A stretch of DNA of 64,000 nt from Nocardioides sp. YIM 152315 (GCF_029210375.1 NZ_JARGER010000043.1:540249-604248); one strand, 5' to 3'; numbered from the stretch's first letter, positions 26,734 to 35,420 are shown. Notes: generated by a model not told the origin, from the letters alone. Translations and numbers: made by a program.

Positions 26734-27452
26734 GTCGCCACCCTTCGGTGGGTCCACGGCGTCAGCAGCCACTGCGACCCGACGATCAGCAGGTCGAGCA
26801 CGACCGCCAGCACGATGCACAGGATCGAGGCGGTCATCAGCTCCGCACGGAAGTTCGTGAGCACGCCGTCGCTGATCATGTTGCCGAGACCGCCGAACGA
26901 CACGATCGTCCCGATGGTCGTCAGCGCGACCGTCGACACCGTCGCCACCCGGAGACCGCCCATCATCACCGGCAGCGCCAGCGGCAGCTCGACCTTCAGC
27001 AGGCGCCGCGTCGCGCCGTACCCGAGCCCGGTCGCGGACGCCCGCACCTCGGTCGGCACCGAGCGCAGCCCCTCGAGCATGCTGCGCACCAGCACCGTGA
27101 GCGCGTAGATCGCCAGGCCGATCACGACCGTCGTCATCGTCAGCCCGGTGAAGGGCACCAGCAGGGGCAGCAGCGCCAGCGACGGGATCGTGTAGAGCGC
27201 GGTCGAGGCCGCGAGGATCGTCGTCTCGAGCCGCGGCAGCCGACGGGCCACCAGCGCGAGCGGGAACGCGACCAGCACGCTCAGCACGACCGCGAGGACT
27301 GTGATCTGGACGTGCTGGACCGTCGCGTCCACGATCTCCTGGCGGTAGTCCTCGAGGTACTGCCGGCAGAACCACTCGTTGGTGAGTCGGCTGTAGCAGC
27401 TCGGCTCGGCGGCCGATGACGCCGACGACACCGCCGCCACGAGTAGGGTCAC
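26730..27452 (-). CDS. Osmoprotectant ABC transporter permease (OpuC/ProW type)
   Basis: 240 residues, the second permease of the system, with about six membrane segments starting near residue 48. The coupling EAA loop contains EVRASATGLGYGATRRLLKVELP and is preceded by LVRSMLEGLRSVP. The GTG start at 27452 gives a short extra N-terminus before SCYSRLTNEWFC; an in-frame GTG at 27431 is an alternative. No ribosome binding site is visible for either. The gene diverges from the ATPase with only 36-57 bp between start codons, so promoters must overlap. ATGA overlap with the downstream permease. Confidence 0.9.
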   Translation of the reverse strand: MTLLVAAVSSASSAAEPSCYSRLTNEWFCRQYLEDYRQEIVDATVQHVQITVLAVVLSVLVAFPLALVARRLPRLETTILAASTALYTIPSLALLPLLVPFTGLTMTTVVIGLAIYALTVLVRSMLEGLRSVPTEVRASATGLGYGATRRLLKVELPLALPVMMGGLRVATVSTVALTTIGTIVSFGGLGNMISDGVLTNFRAELMTASILCIVLAVVLDLLIVGSQWLLTPWTHRRVAT

Positions 27453-27488
27453 CGCATGGACGCTACCCCCTCGTCAGGCGCCCACCCC

Positions 27489-28457
27489 ATGATCCGGCTC
27501 TCCCGAGTCGGGAAGACCTACGACGACGGCACCGTCGCCGTGCACGACCTCGACCTCGACGTCGCCCGTGGTGAGCTGGTGTGCCTGGTCGGCCCGTCGG
27601 GCTGCGGGAAGTCCACGACGCTGAAGATGATCAACCGCCTCATCGAGCCGAGCACGGGCCGCGTCGAGATCGACGGCGAGGACGTCACGCGCAAGGATCC
27701 GGTGCAGCTGCGGCGCAGCATCGGCTACGTGATCCAGCAGGTCGGGCTGTTCCCCCACCAGCGGATCCTGGCCAACGTGATGACGGTCCCGCTGCTGTAC
27801 GGCGAGTCGAAGTCGGTCGCCCGGGACCGCGCCCGGGAGCTGCTCGAGCTGGTCGGGCTCGACCCCGCGACGTACGCCGACCGCTATCCGCACCAGCTCT
27901 CCGGCGGTCAGCAGCAACGGGTCGGCGTCGCCCGGGCGCTCGCGGCCAACCCGCCGGTGCTGCTGATGGACGAGCCGTTCGGTGCCGTCGACCCGGTGGT
28001 CCGCACGCGGCTGCAGGACGAGTTCCTGCGGCTGCAGGACGAGCTCGGGGTGACGGTCGTGTTCGTCACCCACGACATCGACGAGGCCGTGCGGCTCGGC
28101 GACCGGGTCGCGGTCTTCGCGGCCGGCGGCCGGCTCGCCCAGTTCGACACCCCGGCCCGGCTCCTCGGCCGTCCGGCCGACGACTTCGTCGCGGAGTTCG
28201 TCGGCTCCACCTCGGGCCTGCGCCGCCTCGCCGTGACCCCCCTCGACCCCGCGCACGTCGAGTCGCTGGACGGCGTCAAGGCCGGCGACCTCGGCTCCGC
28301 CGTGGGCGTGGACGTCTCGCTCGGCGACGCTCTCGCCGTGCTCCTGCGCGACGACCGGGGCATGGTCGGGGTCCGCGACGGCGCGCAGTTCGTCGGCGTC
28401 CTCACCCCCAACGGGGTGCACCGGGCGCTCCGCGCGGCGCTCGCGGAGATGGACTAG
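27489..28457 (+). CDS. Osmoprotectant ABC transporter ATP-binding protein
   Basis: 322 residues from the second ATG. Walker A GPSGCGKST at 35-43, Q-loop VIQQVGLFPH, ABC signature LSGGQQQRVGVARAL, Walker B VLLMDEPF and the switch histidine in VTHDIDE are all present. It is the OpuCA/ProV type; the C-terminal part (SLGDALAVLLRDDRGMVGV) looks like a shortened CBS module, which in relatives senses ionic strength. The ATG at 27456 would add 11 residues and leave 3 bp to the divergent permease start, so MIRLSRVGKTY at 27489 is preferred. It powers the two divergently encoded permeases. Its stop TAG overlaps the opposite-strand stop through a shared CTAG. Confidence 0.93.
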   Translation: MIRLSRVGKTYDDGTVAVHDLDLDVARGELVCLVGPSGCGKSTTLKMINRLIEPSTGRVEIDGEDVTRKDPVQLRRSIGYVIQQVGLFPHQRILANVMTVPLLYGESKSVARDRARELLELVGLDPATYADRYPHQLSGGQQQRVGVARALAANPPVLLMDEPFGAVDPVVRTRLQDEFLRLQDELGVTVVFVTHDIDEAVRLGDRVAVFAAGGRLAQFDTPARLLGRPADDFVAEFVGSTSGLRRLAVTPLDPAHVESLDGVKAGDLGSAVGVDVSLGDALAVLLRDDRGMVGVRDGAQFVGVLTPNGVHRALRAALAEMD

Positions 28458-29554
28458 CCTTCGGAGACCGGCACGTCGAGGTGCCACGACTCGGTGGCGT
28501 ACTTCGTCTTCCAGTCCATCGACGTGTAGAGGCCCGCGGCGCCGGTGGGTGAGTCGGCGTCCACCTCGAGTCCGACGCGGTTGCGCCCGCGCTGCGCGGC
28601 GTCGGCGATGATCGTGCGCAGGAGTCCCTTCGCGACGCCGCGGCCGCGCGCGGCGGCGAGCACGCCGAGGTACGACACGTAGGAGCCGTCCGGGCCGTCC
28701 GGCGACTCCGAGACCGTGCCCACGAGGGCGCCGACCGGCTGCGGCTGCGGGCCGTCGACGAGCTCGGCGAGCCACCAGTGGTCCCAGCGGTGACCCGGGT
28801 CCTCCCGCAGGCGGTGCAGGAACTCCTCGAAGGTCTCCTCGCTCGAGTTGAAGTGGTCGACGAACGCGCCCTCGAGCACCTCGTGCATCTCGCGCAGGTC
28901 GTCCTCGTCGGGCATCCCGCCGCCGTCGCGGCGCACCAGCCGGACGACGACACCGCCCTCCTCCCAGCGGTCGGGATCCGGCACGAGACCGGACTCCTCG
29001 CGCGCGACGGGCCGACTCATCTGCCACCACGTGCGGACCCGCTCGAAGCCCGCCTCGCCCAGCCAGCGCGCCTGACGCGCGTCGTCCTGGAAGGCGCCGG
29101 TGTCGATCTGCTGGGTCGGCAGCCCGCGCGCGGCGCCGACCGAGCGGGCCTGCGCCTGCGCCCACTCGACGAGCAGCTGCGAGCACCGGTCGGCGACGGC
29201 GTCCGGGAGGTCGCGACCCACGACGTGGACGAAGAGCATCCGGCCGACCGAACGGTCGTGGACGCTGCCCCAGGCCCGGATGTCCCGGTCCGCGTCGCGC
29301 ACGACGACGTTCTCCCGCATCTTCAGGCCGTGCTCGGAGACCTCCACCAGCACGTCGTCGACACCGGCGCCGGCCCAGCCGCGGCCATGCCGCTCGTGGG
29401 CGCGCAGCAGGTGGGTCAGCCGCGCGACGTCGAAGCGGTCGGCGGCGTCGGGGACGTCGACGGACCAGCCGGGTGGCAACCCCCGGACCTCGCCCAGGGC
29501 CGCGTCGGGGTCACTCTCGAACCGGTTCTGATCGGGGATCACGATCGTCACCAT
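28454..29554 (-). CDS. GNAT family N-acetyltransferase with two acetyltransferase domains
   Basis: 366 residues, twice the size of a single GNAT. The C-terminal domain is canonical: GALVGTVSES strand, then YLGVLAAARGRGVAKGLLRTI, where the ARGRGVAKG loop binds acetyl-CoA, then NRVGLEVDADSPTGAAGLYTSMDW. The N-terminal half has a weaker GNAT pattern (LFVHVVGRDLPDAVADRC) and probably lacks activity. Tandem GNATs of this kind include mycothiol acetyltransferase (MshD), but the diagnostic residues cannot be checked by eye. Start MVTIVIPDQ at 29554. A strong terminator at 29576-29610 separates it from the upstream gene, so it has its own promoter in about 20 bp or is read through. Confidence 0.8.
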   Translation of the reverse strand: MVTIVIPDQNRFESDPDAALGEVRGLPPGWSVDVPDAADRFDVARLTHLLRAHERHGRGWAGAGVDDVLVEVSEHGLKMRENVVVRDADRDIRAWGSVHDRSVGRMLFVHVVGRDLPDAVADRCSQLLVEWAQAQARSVGAARGLPTQQIDTGAFQDDARQARWLGEAGFERVRTWWQMSRPVAREESGLVPDPDRWEEGGVVVRLVRRDGGGMPDEDDLREMHEVLEGAFVDHFNSSEETFEEFLHRLREDPGHRWDHWWLAELVDGPQPQPVGALVGTVSESPDGPDGSYVSYLGVLAAARGRGVAKGLLRTIIADAAQRGRNRVGLEVDADSPTGAAGLYTSMDWKTKYATESWHLDVPVSEG

Positions 29555-29575
29555 GCCCTGCCCGCCCCGAAATGA

Positions 29576-29610
29576 CGCTGACCCGCCCGAAACTTTCGGG
29601 CGGGTCGGCG
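29576..29610 (-). terminator. Strong rho-independent-type hairpin
   Basis: GACCCGCCCGAAA and TTTCGGGCGGGTC form a perfect 13-bp stem with a single-base loop (29580-29606), extended by CGCT/GGCG on the outside to about 17 bp. It lies between the coiled-coil membrane protein (ends 29622) and the GNAT gene on the same strand, so it should end the fol-DUF3180 transcription unit. Confidence 0.8.
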
Positions 29611-29621
29611 TGATGTCGGAC

Positions 29622-30269
29622 TCAGGCGCGGCGCAGCTGCCCGGCCTCGGCCTCGCGCCAGGCCGCGGTGACGGTGGCCAGCTCGGCGCGGACGACGTCG
29701 AGCTCCTGCTCGAGCTCCGCGACGCGTACGACGGCCTCCGCCGCCCGCTCCTCGGCCTCGGCGAGACGGGCGCCGATCCGCTCGCTCTCCTCGCGACCCT
29801 GCCGCTCGGCGGCCTCGGCGCGGCGAGCCTCGGCGTTGAGCTTGCGGGTGGCGGTGGCGGCGCGCTGCTGGGCGGCGGTGAGGGCGTCCTCGAGCTCGTG
29901 GACGGCGCTCTCCCGCCCGCGCAGGCGCTCCTCCATCGAGGCGACGAACGCCGCGCTCTCGGCGGCCCGCTCGTCGGTGAGTCGGCGGTAGGCCTGCGCC
30001 TGCTCGGCGCGGTCCCGGGCGGCGTCGCGCCGGGTGGCGACGAGCTCGGCGTGGGTGATCCGCGTGGCGGCTGCTCCGAGCAGCACGCCGAGCGCGGCGG
30101 CGAGGGAGACGAGGAGCCACGAGCCGCTGGCGATCGCACCGGCCACCACGACGGCGGCGAGCACGAGCAGGACCACGGCGACGGTCAGCCGGGTGCTGCG
30201 CTGACGACGCCGACTGGAGCGCGCGGCTCCGGGAGCACTGTCGACCGATCGAGCCTGGGGGGAAGCCAT
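29622..30269 (-). CDS. Membrane-anchored coiled-coil protein of unknown function
   Basis: 215 residues. The first 28 residues are basic and disordered, then two hydrophobic segments follow (about 29-47, LTVAVVLLVLAAVVVAGAI, and about 50-68) making a membrane hairpin. Residues about 75-205 are almost entirely Ala/Glu/Arg/Leu with heptad spacing and should form a long cytoplasmic coiled coil. I do not recognise a named family; similar proteins sit next to DUF3180 in Nocardioides relatives. It lies 9 bp downstream of the DUF3180 gene and upstream of a strong terminator, so it ends the folate operon. A role in cell-envelope organisation is only a guess. Confidence 0.75.
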   Translation of the reverse strand: MASPQARSVDSAPGAARSSRRRQRSTRLTVAVVLLVLAAVVVAGAIASGSWLLVSLAAALGVLLGAAATRITHAELVATRRDAARDRAEQAQAYRRLTDERAAESAAFVASMEERLRGRESAVHELEDALTAAQQRAATATRKLNAEARRAEAAERQGREESERIGARLAEAEERAAEAVVRVAELEQELDVVRAELATVTAAWREAEAGQLRRA

Positions 30270-30278
30270 ACCACCACG

Positions 30279-30767
30279 TTAGGGCTCTTCGTCGTCGGAA
30301 CGGACGCGACACGCGCGCTCGAGGAGGAGCGCCGTGACGACGATCGCGATGCCGGCGACTCCCGCGACCGCGGAGCGCACCACCCGCTGGTCGGCCAGCT
30401 CGGTGCCCACGCCGACCCAGCTCACGGCGTACCCCAGGTAGCCACCGGCCACCAGGGCGCCCACGAGCGCGCACGCGCGGGCGAGCACGAGGCGGTTGAC
30501 GGCCCGGTGCGGCTCGAGCCGCTGGTGGTGGACGTGCACGGTCCGCCAGGTGAGGTACGCCGTGGCGCCGAGGATCGTCGCCACCAGCACGAGCGCGAGC
30601 GGCTGGGCCCAGGTGACGATCGGCGGCGTGCCGCCCCAGCGGACCACCAGCGTGCGCAGCAGCCAGCCACCGACCAGCCCGGCGACGCCCCACGCCGTGA
30701 TCGCGCCGGCCGAGGTCGGCCGGAGCCGACCCGGGCGGTCCTCCGGTCCGCCGGGGGCGTCGCTCAC
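30279..30767 (-). CDS. DUF3180 family membrane protein
   Basis: 162 residues with four predicted membrane helices (about 22-40, 52-72, 92-112, 128-148) and short polar ends. The pattern RPTSAGAITAWGVAGLVGGWLLR and the position directly downstream of folK identify DUF3180, a family found almost only in actinobacteria beside the folate genes. Function is unknown. It is separated from folK by 41 bp and from the downstream coiled-coil gene by 9 bp on the same strand. Confidence 0.85.
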   Translation of the reverse strand: MSDAPGGPEDRPGRLRPTSAGAITAWGVAGLVGGWLLRTLVVRWGGTPPIVTWAQPLALVLVATILGATAYLTWRTVHVHHQRLEPHRAVNRLVLARACALVGALVAGGYLGYAVSWVGVGTELADQRVVRSAVAGVAGIAIVVTALLLERACRVRSDDEEP

Positions 30768-30808
30768 CGCAGCGTCACCGGCAGCGTCACCGCAGGATCA
30801 CCGCCGCG

Positions 30809-31378
30809 TCACTGCAGCTCGAGGACCAGGTCGTCGCGCAGCTTCACGCTGCTCTGGTCGGTGCTCTCGAGGAGGTCGGCGACCGCGCCCCGGTCGGGGA
30901 ACTCGGCGCCGGGGTCGACGTCGAGCCACGGCCGCAGCACGAAGGCACGCTCGTGCGCGCGCGGGTGCGGAAGCCGCAGCGACTCGTCGTCGCTGCGGCG
31001 GTCGCCGACGACGATGAGGTCGACGTCGAGGGTGCGCGGGGCGTTCCTGGTCTCGCTGCGCTCGCGGTCGAAGGCGTCCTCGATCGCGAGCGCGCGGTCC
31101 ATCAGCCGGGTGGCGGCGAGGGTCGTGTCGATCAGCACGATCGCGTTGAGGTAGGTCTTGGCCTCGGGCGGGCAGTCGACCGGGTCGGTCTCGTAGACCG
31201 GCGAGACACCGGTGACCCACACGTCGGGGGTGTCCGCGATGGCGTTGACAGCGCCCTGGAGGCTGGCCATCCGCTCGCCGAGGTTCGACCCGAGGGCGAG
31301 CACGGCCCGACGGATCGGTCGCATCTCCCCGGTCAGCGTGTCGGCATCGACGATGTGCGGGTTCGGAGTCTCAGTCAC
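30809..31378 (-). CDS. folK: 2-amino-4-hydroxy-6-hydroxymethyldihydropteridine pyrophosphokinase
   Basis: 189 residues. FolK transfers pyrophosphate from ATP to hydroxymethyl-dihydropterin. Motifs: AVLALGSNLGERMASLQGAV, SPVYETDPVDCP, YLNAIVLIDTTL, then RNAPRTLDVDLIVVGD, which holds the metal-binding DVD, and LPHPRAHERAFVL. The GTG at 31378 overlaps the folB stop as GTGA; the longer frame to 31468 is a shadow of folB. It has a short N-terminal extension before RRAVLALG, common in actinobacteria. It acts with FolB (previous step) and FolP (next step) encoded in the same unit. Confidence 0.96.
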   Translation of the reverse strand: MTETPNPHIVDADTLTGEMRPIRRAVLALGSNLGERMASLQGAVNAIADTPDVWVTGVSPVYETDPVDCPPEAKTYLNAIVLIDTTLAATRLMDRALAIEDAFDRERSETRNAPRTLDVDLIVVGDRRSDDESLRLPHPRAHERAFVLRPWLDVDPGAEFPDRGAVADLLESTDQSSVKLRDDLVLELQ

Positions 31379-31740
31379 GGGCAGCCCTTCCGGGTGATCG
31401 TCAGCGCGACGTCCGAGAACGTCGCGTCGATGGGTGCGTCCGGCTTGTGGACCGTCACCCGAGCCCATTCAACACGGTCGTCCAAGAGGCAGACGTCCGC
31501 GATCCGCTGGGCAAGGGTCTCGATCAGGTCGACCGGATCCTTCTCCACGGCGCCTTTCACCGAGGCCACGAGACTTCCGTAGTCGACGGTGTCCCGCAAG
31601 TCGTCACTCGCCGCCGCCGGGGCGGTGTCGACGCCGAGCACGAGGTCGATCACGAACACCTGCCCCTCGCGCCTCTCGAACTCGAACACCCCGTGGTGTC
31701 CGTGGCACTCGATCCCGAGCACGGCCAGCTCGTCCGTCAT
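31375..31740 (-). CDS. folB: Dihydroneopterin aldolase
   Basis: 121 residues. FolB cleaves dihydroneopterin to hydroxymethyl-dihydropterin and glycolaldehyde. GIECHGHHGVFEFERREGQ carries the conserved pterin-binding region; VDYGSLVASVKGAVEKDPVDLIETLAQRIAD and VTVHKPDAPI with the catalytic Lys complete the T-fold. Length is standard. ATG at 31740 overlaps the folP stop as ATGA, and its stop overlaps the folK GTG, so three folate enzymes are translationally chained. Confidence 0.96.
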   Translation of the reverse strand: MTDELAVLGIECHGHHGVFEFERREGQVFVIDLVLGVDTAPAAASDDLRDTVDYGSLVASVKGAVEKDPVDLIETLAQRIADVCLLDDRVEWARVTVHKPDAPIDATFSDVALTITRKGCP

Positions 31741-32570
31741 GGGCGATCCCCCTCGTCTGCCAGGCGCTCGAGGACGCGCAGCGCGTCCTTCGCGGCTCGT
31801 ACGTCGTGGACGCGCAGGCCCCACACGCCCTGCTGGGCGAGCAGCACCGTCAGTGCGGTGTTGGCGTGCTCCCGCTCGCCGACCGCGCGCGGGCTCCCGG
31901 CCGCGCCGAGGAGCCTGCCGAGGAAGGACTTGCGGCTCGCGCCCACCAGGAGCGGGAATCCCAGGTCGCGCAGCGGCTGCAGGTCGCGCAGCAGCTCCCA
32001 GTTGTGCTCCTGGCGCTTGGCGAACCCCAGCCCGGGGTCGAGCACGATCCGGTCGGCCTCGATCCCGGCCGCCAGCATCGTCTCGACCCGTCGGGCGAGC
32101 TCGTCGCGGACCGCGGCCACGACGCCGCCCGGACCGTCGTAGACGGCGAAGTCGCGCATGTGGTCGGCGTGCGCGCGCCAGTGCATCGCGACGTACGACG
32201 CGCCCGATCGGGCCACGACCGCGTGCATCCGGGGGTCGGCGAGCCCGCCGGAGACGTCGTTGACCACGGTGGCCCCGGCGGCGACCGCGGCCTCGGCGAC
32301 CTCGGCGCGCATCGTGTCGACGGAGACGGTCGTCCCGTCGGCCGCGAGGGCGGTGATCACCGGGACGACCCGGCCGAGCTCCTCCTCGACGAGGGGCCGC
32401 GTCGCTCCCGGCCGCGTCGACTCGCCGCCGATGTCGAGGATGTCCGCGCCGTCGGCGACCAGTTCGCGCCCGTGTGCGATCGCCGCGTCCGGCTCGAGCC
32501 ACCGGCCGCCGTCGGAGAAGGAGTCCGGGGTCACGTTGACCACGCCCATGAGCAGCGGGGTCGTCGGCAT
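31737..32570 (-). CDS. folP: Dihydropteroate synthase
   Basis: 277 residues. FolP condenses the pterin pyrophosphate with p-aminobenzoate and is the sulfonamide target. MGVVNVTPDSFSDGG (the phosphate-binding signature), DILDIGGESTRPGA, TVVNDVSGG, LDPGLGFAKRQEHN and VGASRKSFLG are all intact. The ATG at 32570 starts seven residues before MGVVNV; ribosome binding is weak there and M8 is an alternative. The spacer to folE (32571-32742) holds a copy of the palindromic repeat family, so folP may be transcribed or regulated separately from folE. Confidence 0.96.
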   Translation of the reverse strand: MPTTPLLMGVVNVTPDSFSDGGRWLEPDAAIAHGRELVADGADILDIGGESTRPGATRPLVEEELGRVVPVITALAADGTTVSVDTMRAEVAEAAVAAGATVVNDVSGGLADPRMHAVVARSGASYVAMHWRAHADHMRDFAVYDGPGGVVAAVRDELARRVETMLAAGIEADRIVLDPGLGFAKRQEHNWELLRDLQPLRDLGFPLLVGASRKSFLGRLLGAAGSPRAVGEREHANTALTVLLAQQGVWGLRVHDVRAAKDALRVLERLADEGDRP

Positions 32571-32627
32571 GCCCCCGACACTATCGGCGGGATCGCGCCG
32601 CTGGTGCGGCGCCCGGCGCCAGTCGCG

Positions 32628-32708
32628 CTTCTCGGGGACTTCCCGCGCTTCTGGGGTGTTGCAACGCGAGAGAAGCGCGGGAATACCCGGTGCACCGGGT
32701 ATTCCCGC
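32628..32708. repeat. Palindromic intergenic repeat, copy 1 (folE-folP spacer)
   Basis: Two modules. Module A (32640-32683): 13-bp arms TTCCCGCGCTTCT / AGAAGCGCGGGAA around a loop carrying GTTGCAAC. Module B (32677-32708): a perfect 32-nt palindrome whose left arm ends GGAATACCCGGTG. The same modules occur at 40218-40274 and 41390-41448. This looks like a REP-type dispersed element. Confidence 0.85.
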
Positions 32709-32742
32709 ACCAGGCGTTCCCGCGCCGGGCGGCCGCGGACGC

Positions 32743-33357
32743 TCAGCGGCGGTGGATCAGCGCCATCGCCTCGGCGCGGGTGGTGGCGTTGGAGAGCATC
32801 GTGCCGCGCACCGCCGAGGTGATCGTGCGGGCGCCGGCCTTCTTGACCCCGCGCATGGTCATGCACAGGTGCTCCGCCTCGATCACGACGATCACGCCAC
32901 GGGCCTCGAGGATGTCCATGAGGGCGTCGGCGACCTGGGTCGTCAGGCGCTCCTGCACCTGCGGCCGCTTGGCGTAGAGGTCGACCAGCCGGGCGAGCTT
33001 CGACAGGCCCGTGATCTTGCCGCTCACCGCCGGGATGTAGCCGACGTGGGCGACGCCGGTGAAGGGCACCAGGTGGTGCTCGCACATCGACCACAGCTCG
33101 ATGTCGCGCACCAGGACCATCTCGTCGTGGCCGAGGTCGAAGGTCGTGGTCAGCACGTCCTCCGGGGACATCCGCAGCCCGGCCGTGAGCTCGGCGTACG
33201 CCCGCGCCACCCGGGCCGGCGTCTCGCGCAGCCCCTCGCGGTCGGGGTCCTCGCCGATCGCGGCCAGCAGCTCGCGGACGGCCGCCTCGGCGCGGGGCTG
33301 GTCGAACGGCGGGATCTCGTCGGGACGGCGCACGTCGGGGCGGATCGAGTCGGTCAT
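32743..33357 (-). CDS. folE: GTP cyclohydrolase I
   Basis: 204 residues. FolE opens GTP to dihydroneopterin triphosphate, the first folate step. SMCEHHLVPFTGVAHVGYIP carries the zinc-binding Cys-His pair and LSKLARLVDLYAKRPQVQERLT the decamer-interface signature; EAEHLCMTMRGVKK supplies the second zinc Cys. MTDSIRPDVR at 33357 is chosen; the longer frame to 33525 is the ftsH shadow. It begins 8 bp after the ftsH stop, so it is co-transcribed with ftsH, an arrangement common in actinobacteria. Confidence 0.97.
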   Translation of the reverse strand: MTDSIRPDVRRPDEIPPFDQPRAEAAVRELLAAIGEDPDREGLRETPARVARAYAELTAGLRMSPEDVLTTTFDLGHDEMVLVRDIELWSMCEHHLVPFTGVAHVGYIPAVSGKITGLSKLARLVDLYAKRPQVQERLTTQVADALMDILEARGVIVVIEAEHLCMTMRGVKKAGARTITSAVRGTMLSNATTRAEAMALIHRR

Positions 33358-33365
33358 CGGTCGGC

Positions 33366-35420
33366 TCAGGCTTCGGGCGAGGGCGGCTCGGGTCGCGGAC
33401 GCGCGCCACCCTCGACACCGGGGTCGCCGTGGACGTCGCCGCCGGCGCCGGGCGGGGTCAGCACGGCGCCGGCCTCGGGCTCGTCCGCGCTCTGCCCGTT
33501 GGCCGCCGCCCGGTCCTTGATCCACTGCGGGATCTCGACCGGCGGCACCGTCGAGGGCACACGCTCCTCGGAGCCGGTCCAGGCCGGGCGCTCCGGTCGC
33601 CGGCGCAGCGGTTGGAAGATCCGGGCCACCTGCTCCTTGTCGAGCGTCTCCTTGTCGAAGAGCTCGAGCACGAGCGCGTCGAGCACGTCGCGGTTCTCCT
33701 CCAGGATCTCGAAGGCCTCCTGGTGGGCGGTCGCGAGCAGCTTCTTGGTCTCCTCGTCGACGATCGCGGCGACGTCCTCGGAGTAGTTGCGCGAGTGGCC
33801 GAGGTCGCGCCCGAGGAACGGCTCGGAGTTGGACTCGCCCAGCTTGATCGCGCCGAGGCGCTCGGTCATGCCGTACTGCGTGACCATCGCGCGGGCCACG
33901 TTGGTGGCCTTCTCGATGTCGTTGCCGGCACCCGTGGTCGGATCGTGGAAGATCAGCTCCTCGGCCGCTCGGCCGCCGAGCATGTAGGCCAGGGAGTCGA
34001 GCATCTGGGAGCGGGTCTGGGAGTACTTGTCCTCGTCGGGCAGCACCATCGTGTAGCCGAGGGCGCGGCCGCGCGGCAGGATCGTGATCTTGTGCACCGG
34101 GTCCGTGCCCGGCAGCGCCGCCGCGACGAGGGCGTGGCCGCCCTCGTGGTAGGCGGTGATCAGCTTCTCCTTCTCGCTCATCAGGCGGGTCCGCCGCTGC
34201 GGGCCGGCGATCACGCGGTCGATGGCCTCGTCGAGGGTGAGCTTGGTGATGAGCTTCTGGTTGTTGCGGGCGGTCAGCAGCGCGGCCTCGTTGAGCACGT
34301 TGGCGAGGTCGGCGCCGCTGAAGCCGGGGGTACGCCGCGCGACGTTCCTCAGGTCGACGTCGGTGGCCAGCGGCTTGCCGCGGGCGTGCACCTTGAGGAT
34401 CTGCTCGCGGCCGGCGAGGTCGGGCGCGTCGACCTGGATCTGGCGGTCGAAGCGACCCGGGCGCAGCAGCGCCGGGTCGAGCACGTCGGGCCGGTTGGTC
34501 GCGGCGATCAGGATCACGCCGCCGCGGACGTCGAAGCCGTCCATCTCGACGAGCAGCTGATTGAGCGTCTGCTCGCGCTCGTCGTGGCCGCCGCCCATGC
34601 CGGCGCCCCGGTGACGGCCGACGGCGTCGATCTCGTCGATGAAGACGATGGCCGGCGCGTTCTCCTTGGCCTGCTCGAAGAGGTCGCGGACCCGCGAGGC
34701 GCCGACACCGACGAACATCTCGACGAAGTCGGAGCCGGAGATCGAGTAGAACGGGACGCCGGCCTCACCCGCGACGGCGCGGGCGAGAAGGGTCTTGCCG
34801 GTGCCGGGCGCGCCGTACAGCAGCACGCCCTTGGGGATCTTCGCGCCGACGGCCTGGAACTTCGCGGGCTCCTGGAGGAACTCCTTGATCTCGCCGAGCT
34901 CCTCGATGGCTTCGTCGCAGCCGGCGACGTCGGCGAACGTCGTCTTCGGCATGTCCTTGGAGATGAGCTTCGCGCGCGACTTGGCGAACTGCATGACGCC
35001 GCGGCCACCGCCGCCCTGGACCTGGTTCATCAGGAACAGGAACAGCAGAATGATCAGCGCGAACGGCAGCAGCGTCGCGAGGATCGAGCCCAGCAGGCTG
35101 GGCTTGGGGACCTCGACGTTGTACTTCTCGATCGCGCCCTCGTCGGCCTGCGTCTGGATCGCGTCCTTGAGCTCGGCCTGGGTGCCGTCGAGCCAGAACG
35201 ACGTGACCTTGTCGCCGTTGTCGAGGGTGGCCTTGATCTGCTGGTCACCGCCGTCGACGAAGGTGATCTCCTTGATCTCGCCGCTCGAGATGTAGCTCTC
35301 CATCTTCGACGACTCGATCTCGTCGTACCCGCCGTTGGGGGCGAGGTACTGCAGGGCGAGCAGCACGCCCACCACCGCGAGGACGATCCACAGCCACGGA
35401 CCCTTGAATATGCGCTTCAC
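33366..35420 (-). CDS. ftsH: ATP-dependent zinc metalloprotease FtsH
   Basis: 684 residues, a membrane-bound AAA+ protease that degrades misfolded membrane and some regulatory proteins. Two membrane helices (about 8-25 and 112-131) flank an extracytoplasmic domain. AAA+ core: Walker A GAPGTGKT 203-210, Walker B IVFIDEID 258-265, second region of homology ALLRPGRFDR 317-326. Zinc protease motif HEGGH at 425-429. The C-terminal 75 residues are Pro/Gly-rich and divergent, as in actinobacterial FtsH. The ATG at 35420 starts the standard MKRIFKGPWLWI. It lies between hpt and folE, the classic tilS-hpt-ftsH-folE order. Confidence 0.97.
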   Translation of the reverse strand: MKRIFKGPWLWIVLAVVGVLLALQYLAPNGGYDEIESSKMESYISSGEIKEITFVDGGDQQIKATLDNGDKVTSFWLDGTQAELKDAIQTQADEGAIEKYNVEVPKPSLLGSILATLLPFALIILLFLFLMNQVQGGGGRGVMQFAKSRAKLISKDMPKTTFADVAGCDEAIEELGEIKEFLQEPAKFQAVGAKIPKGVLLYGAPGTGKTLLARAVAGEAGVPFYSISGSDFVEMFVGVGASRVRDLFEQAKENAPAIVFIDEIDAVGRHRGAGMGGGHDEREQTLNQLLVEMDGFDVRGGVILIAATNRPDVLDPALLRPGRFDRQIQVDAPDLAGREQILKVHARGKPLATDVDLRNVARRTPGFSGADLANVLNEAALLTARNNQKLITKLTLDEAIDRVIAGPQRRTRLMSEKEKLITAYHEGGHALVAAALPGTDPVHKITILPRGRALGYTMVLPDEDKYSQTRSQMLDSLAYMLGGRAAEELIFHDPTTGAGNDIEKATNVARAMVTQYGMTERLGAIKLGESNSEPFLGRDLGHSRNYSEDVAAIVDEETKKLLATAHQEAFEILEENRDVLDALVLELFDKETLDKEQVARIFQPLRRRPERPAWTGSEERVPSTVPPVEIPQWIKDRAAANGQSADEPEAGAVLTPPGAGGDVHGDPGVEGGARPRPEPPSPEA

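Noticed and set aside
33366..35420. HEGGH instead of HEAGH in FtsH as an unusual active site
   Set aside because: Both His and the Glu are kept, and the Ala-to-Gly change is common in actinobacterial FtsH; not remarkable.
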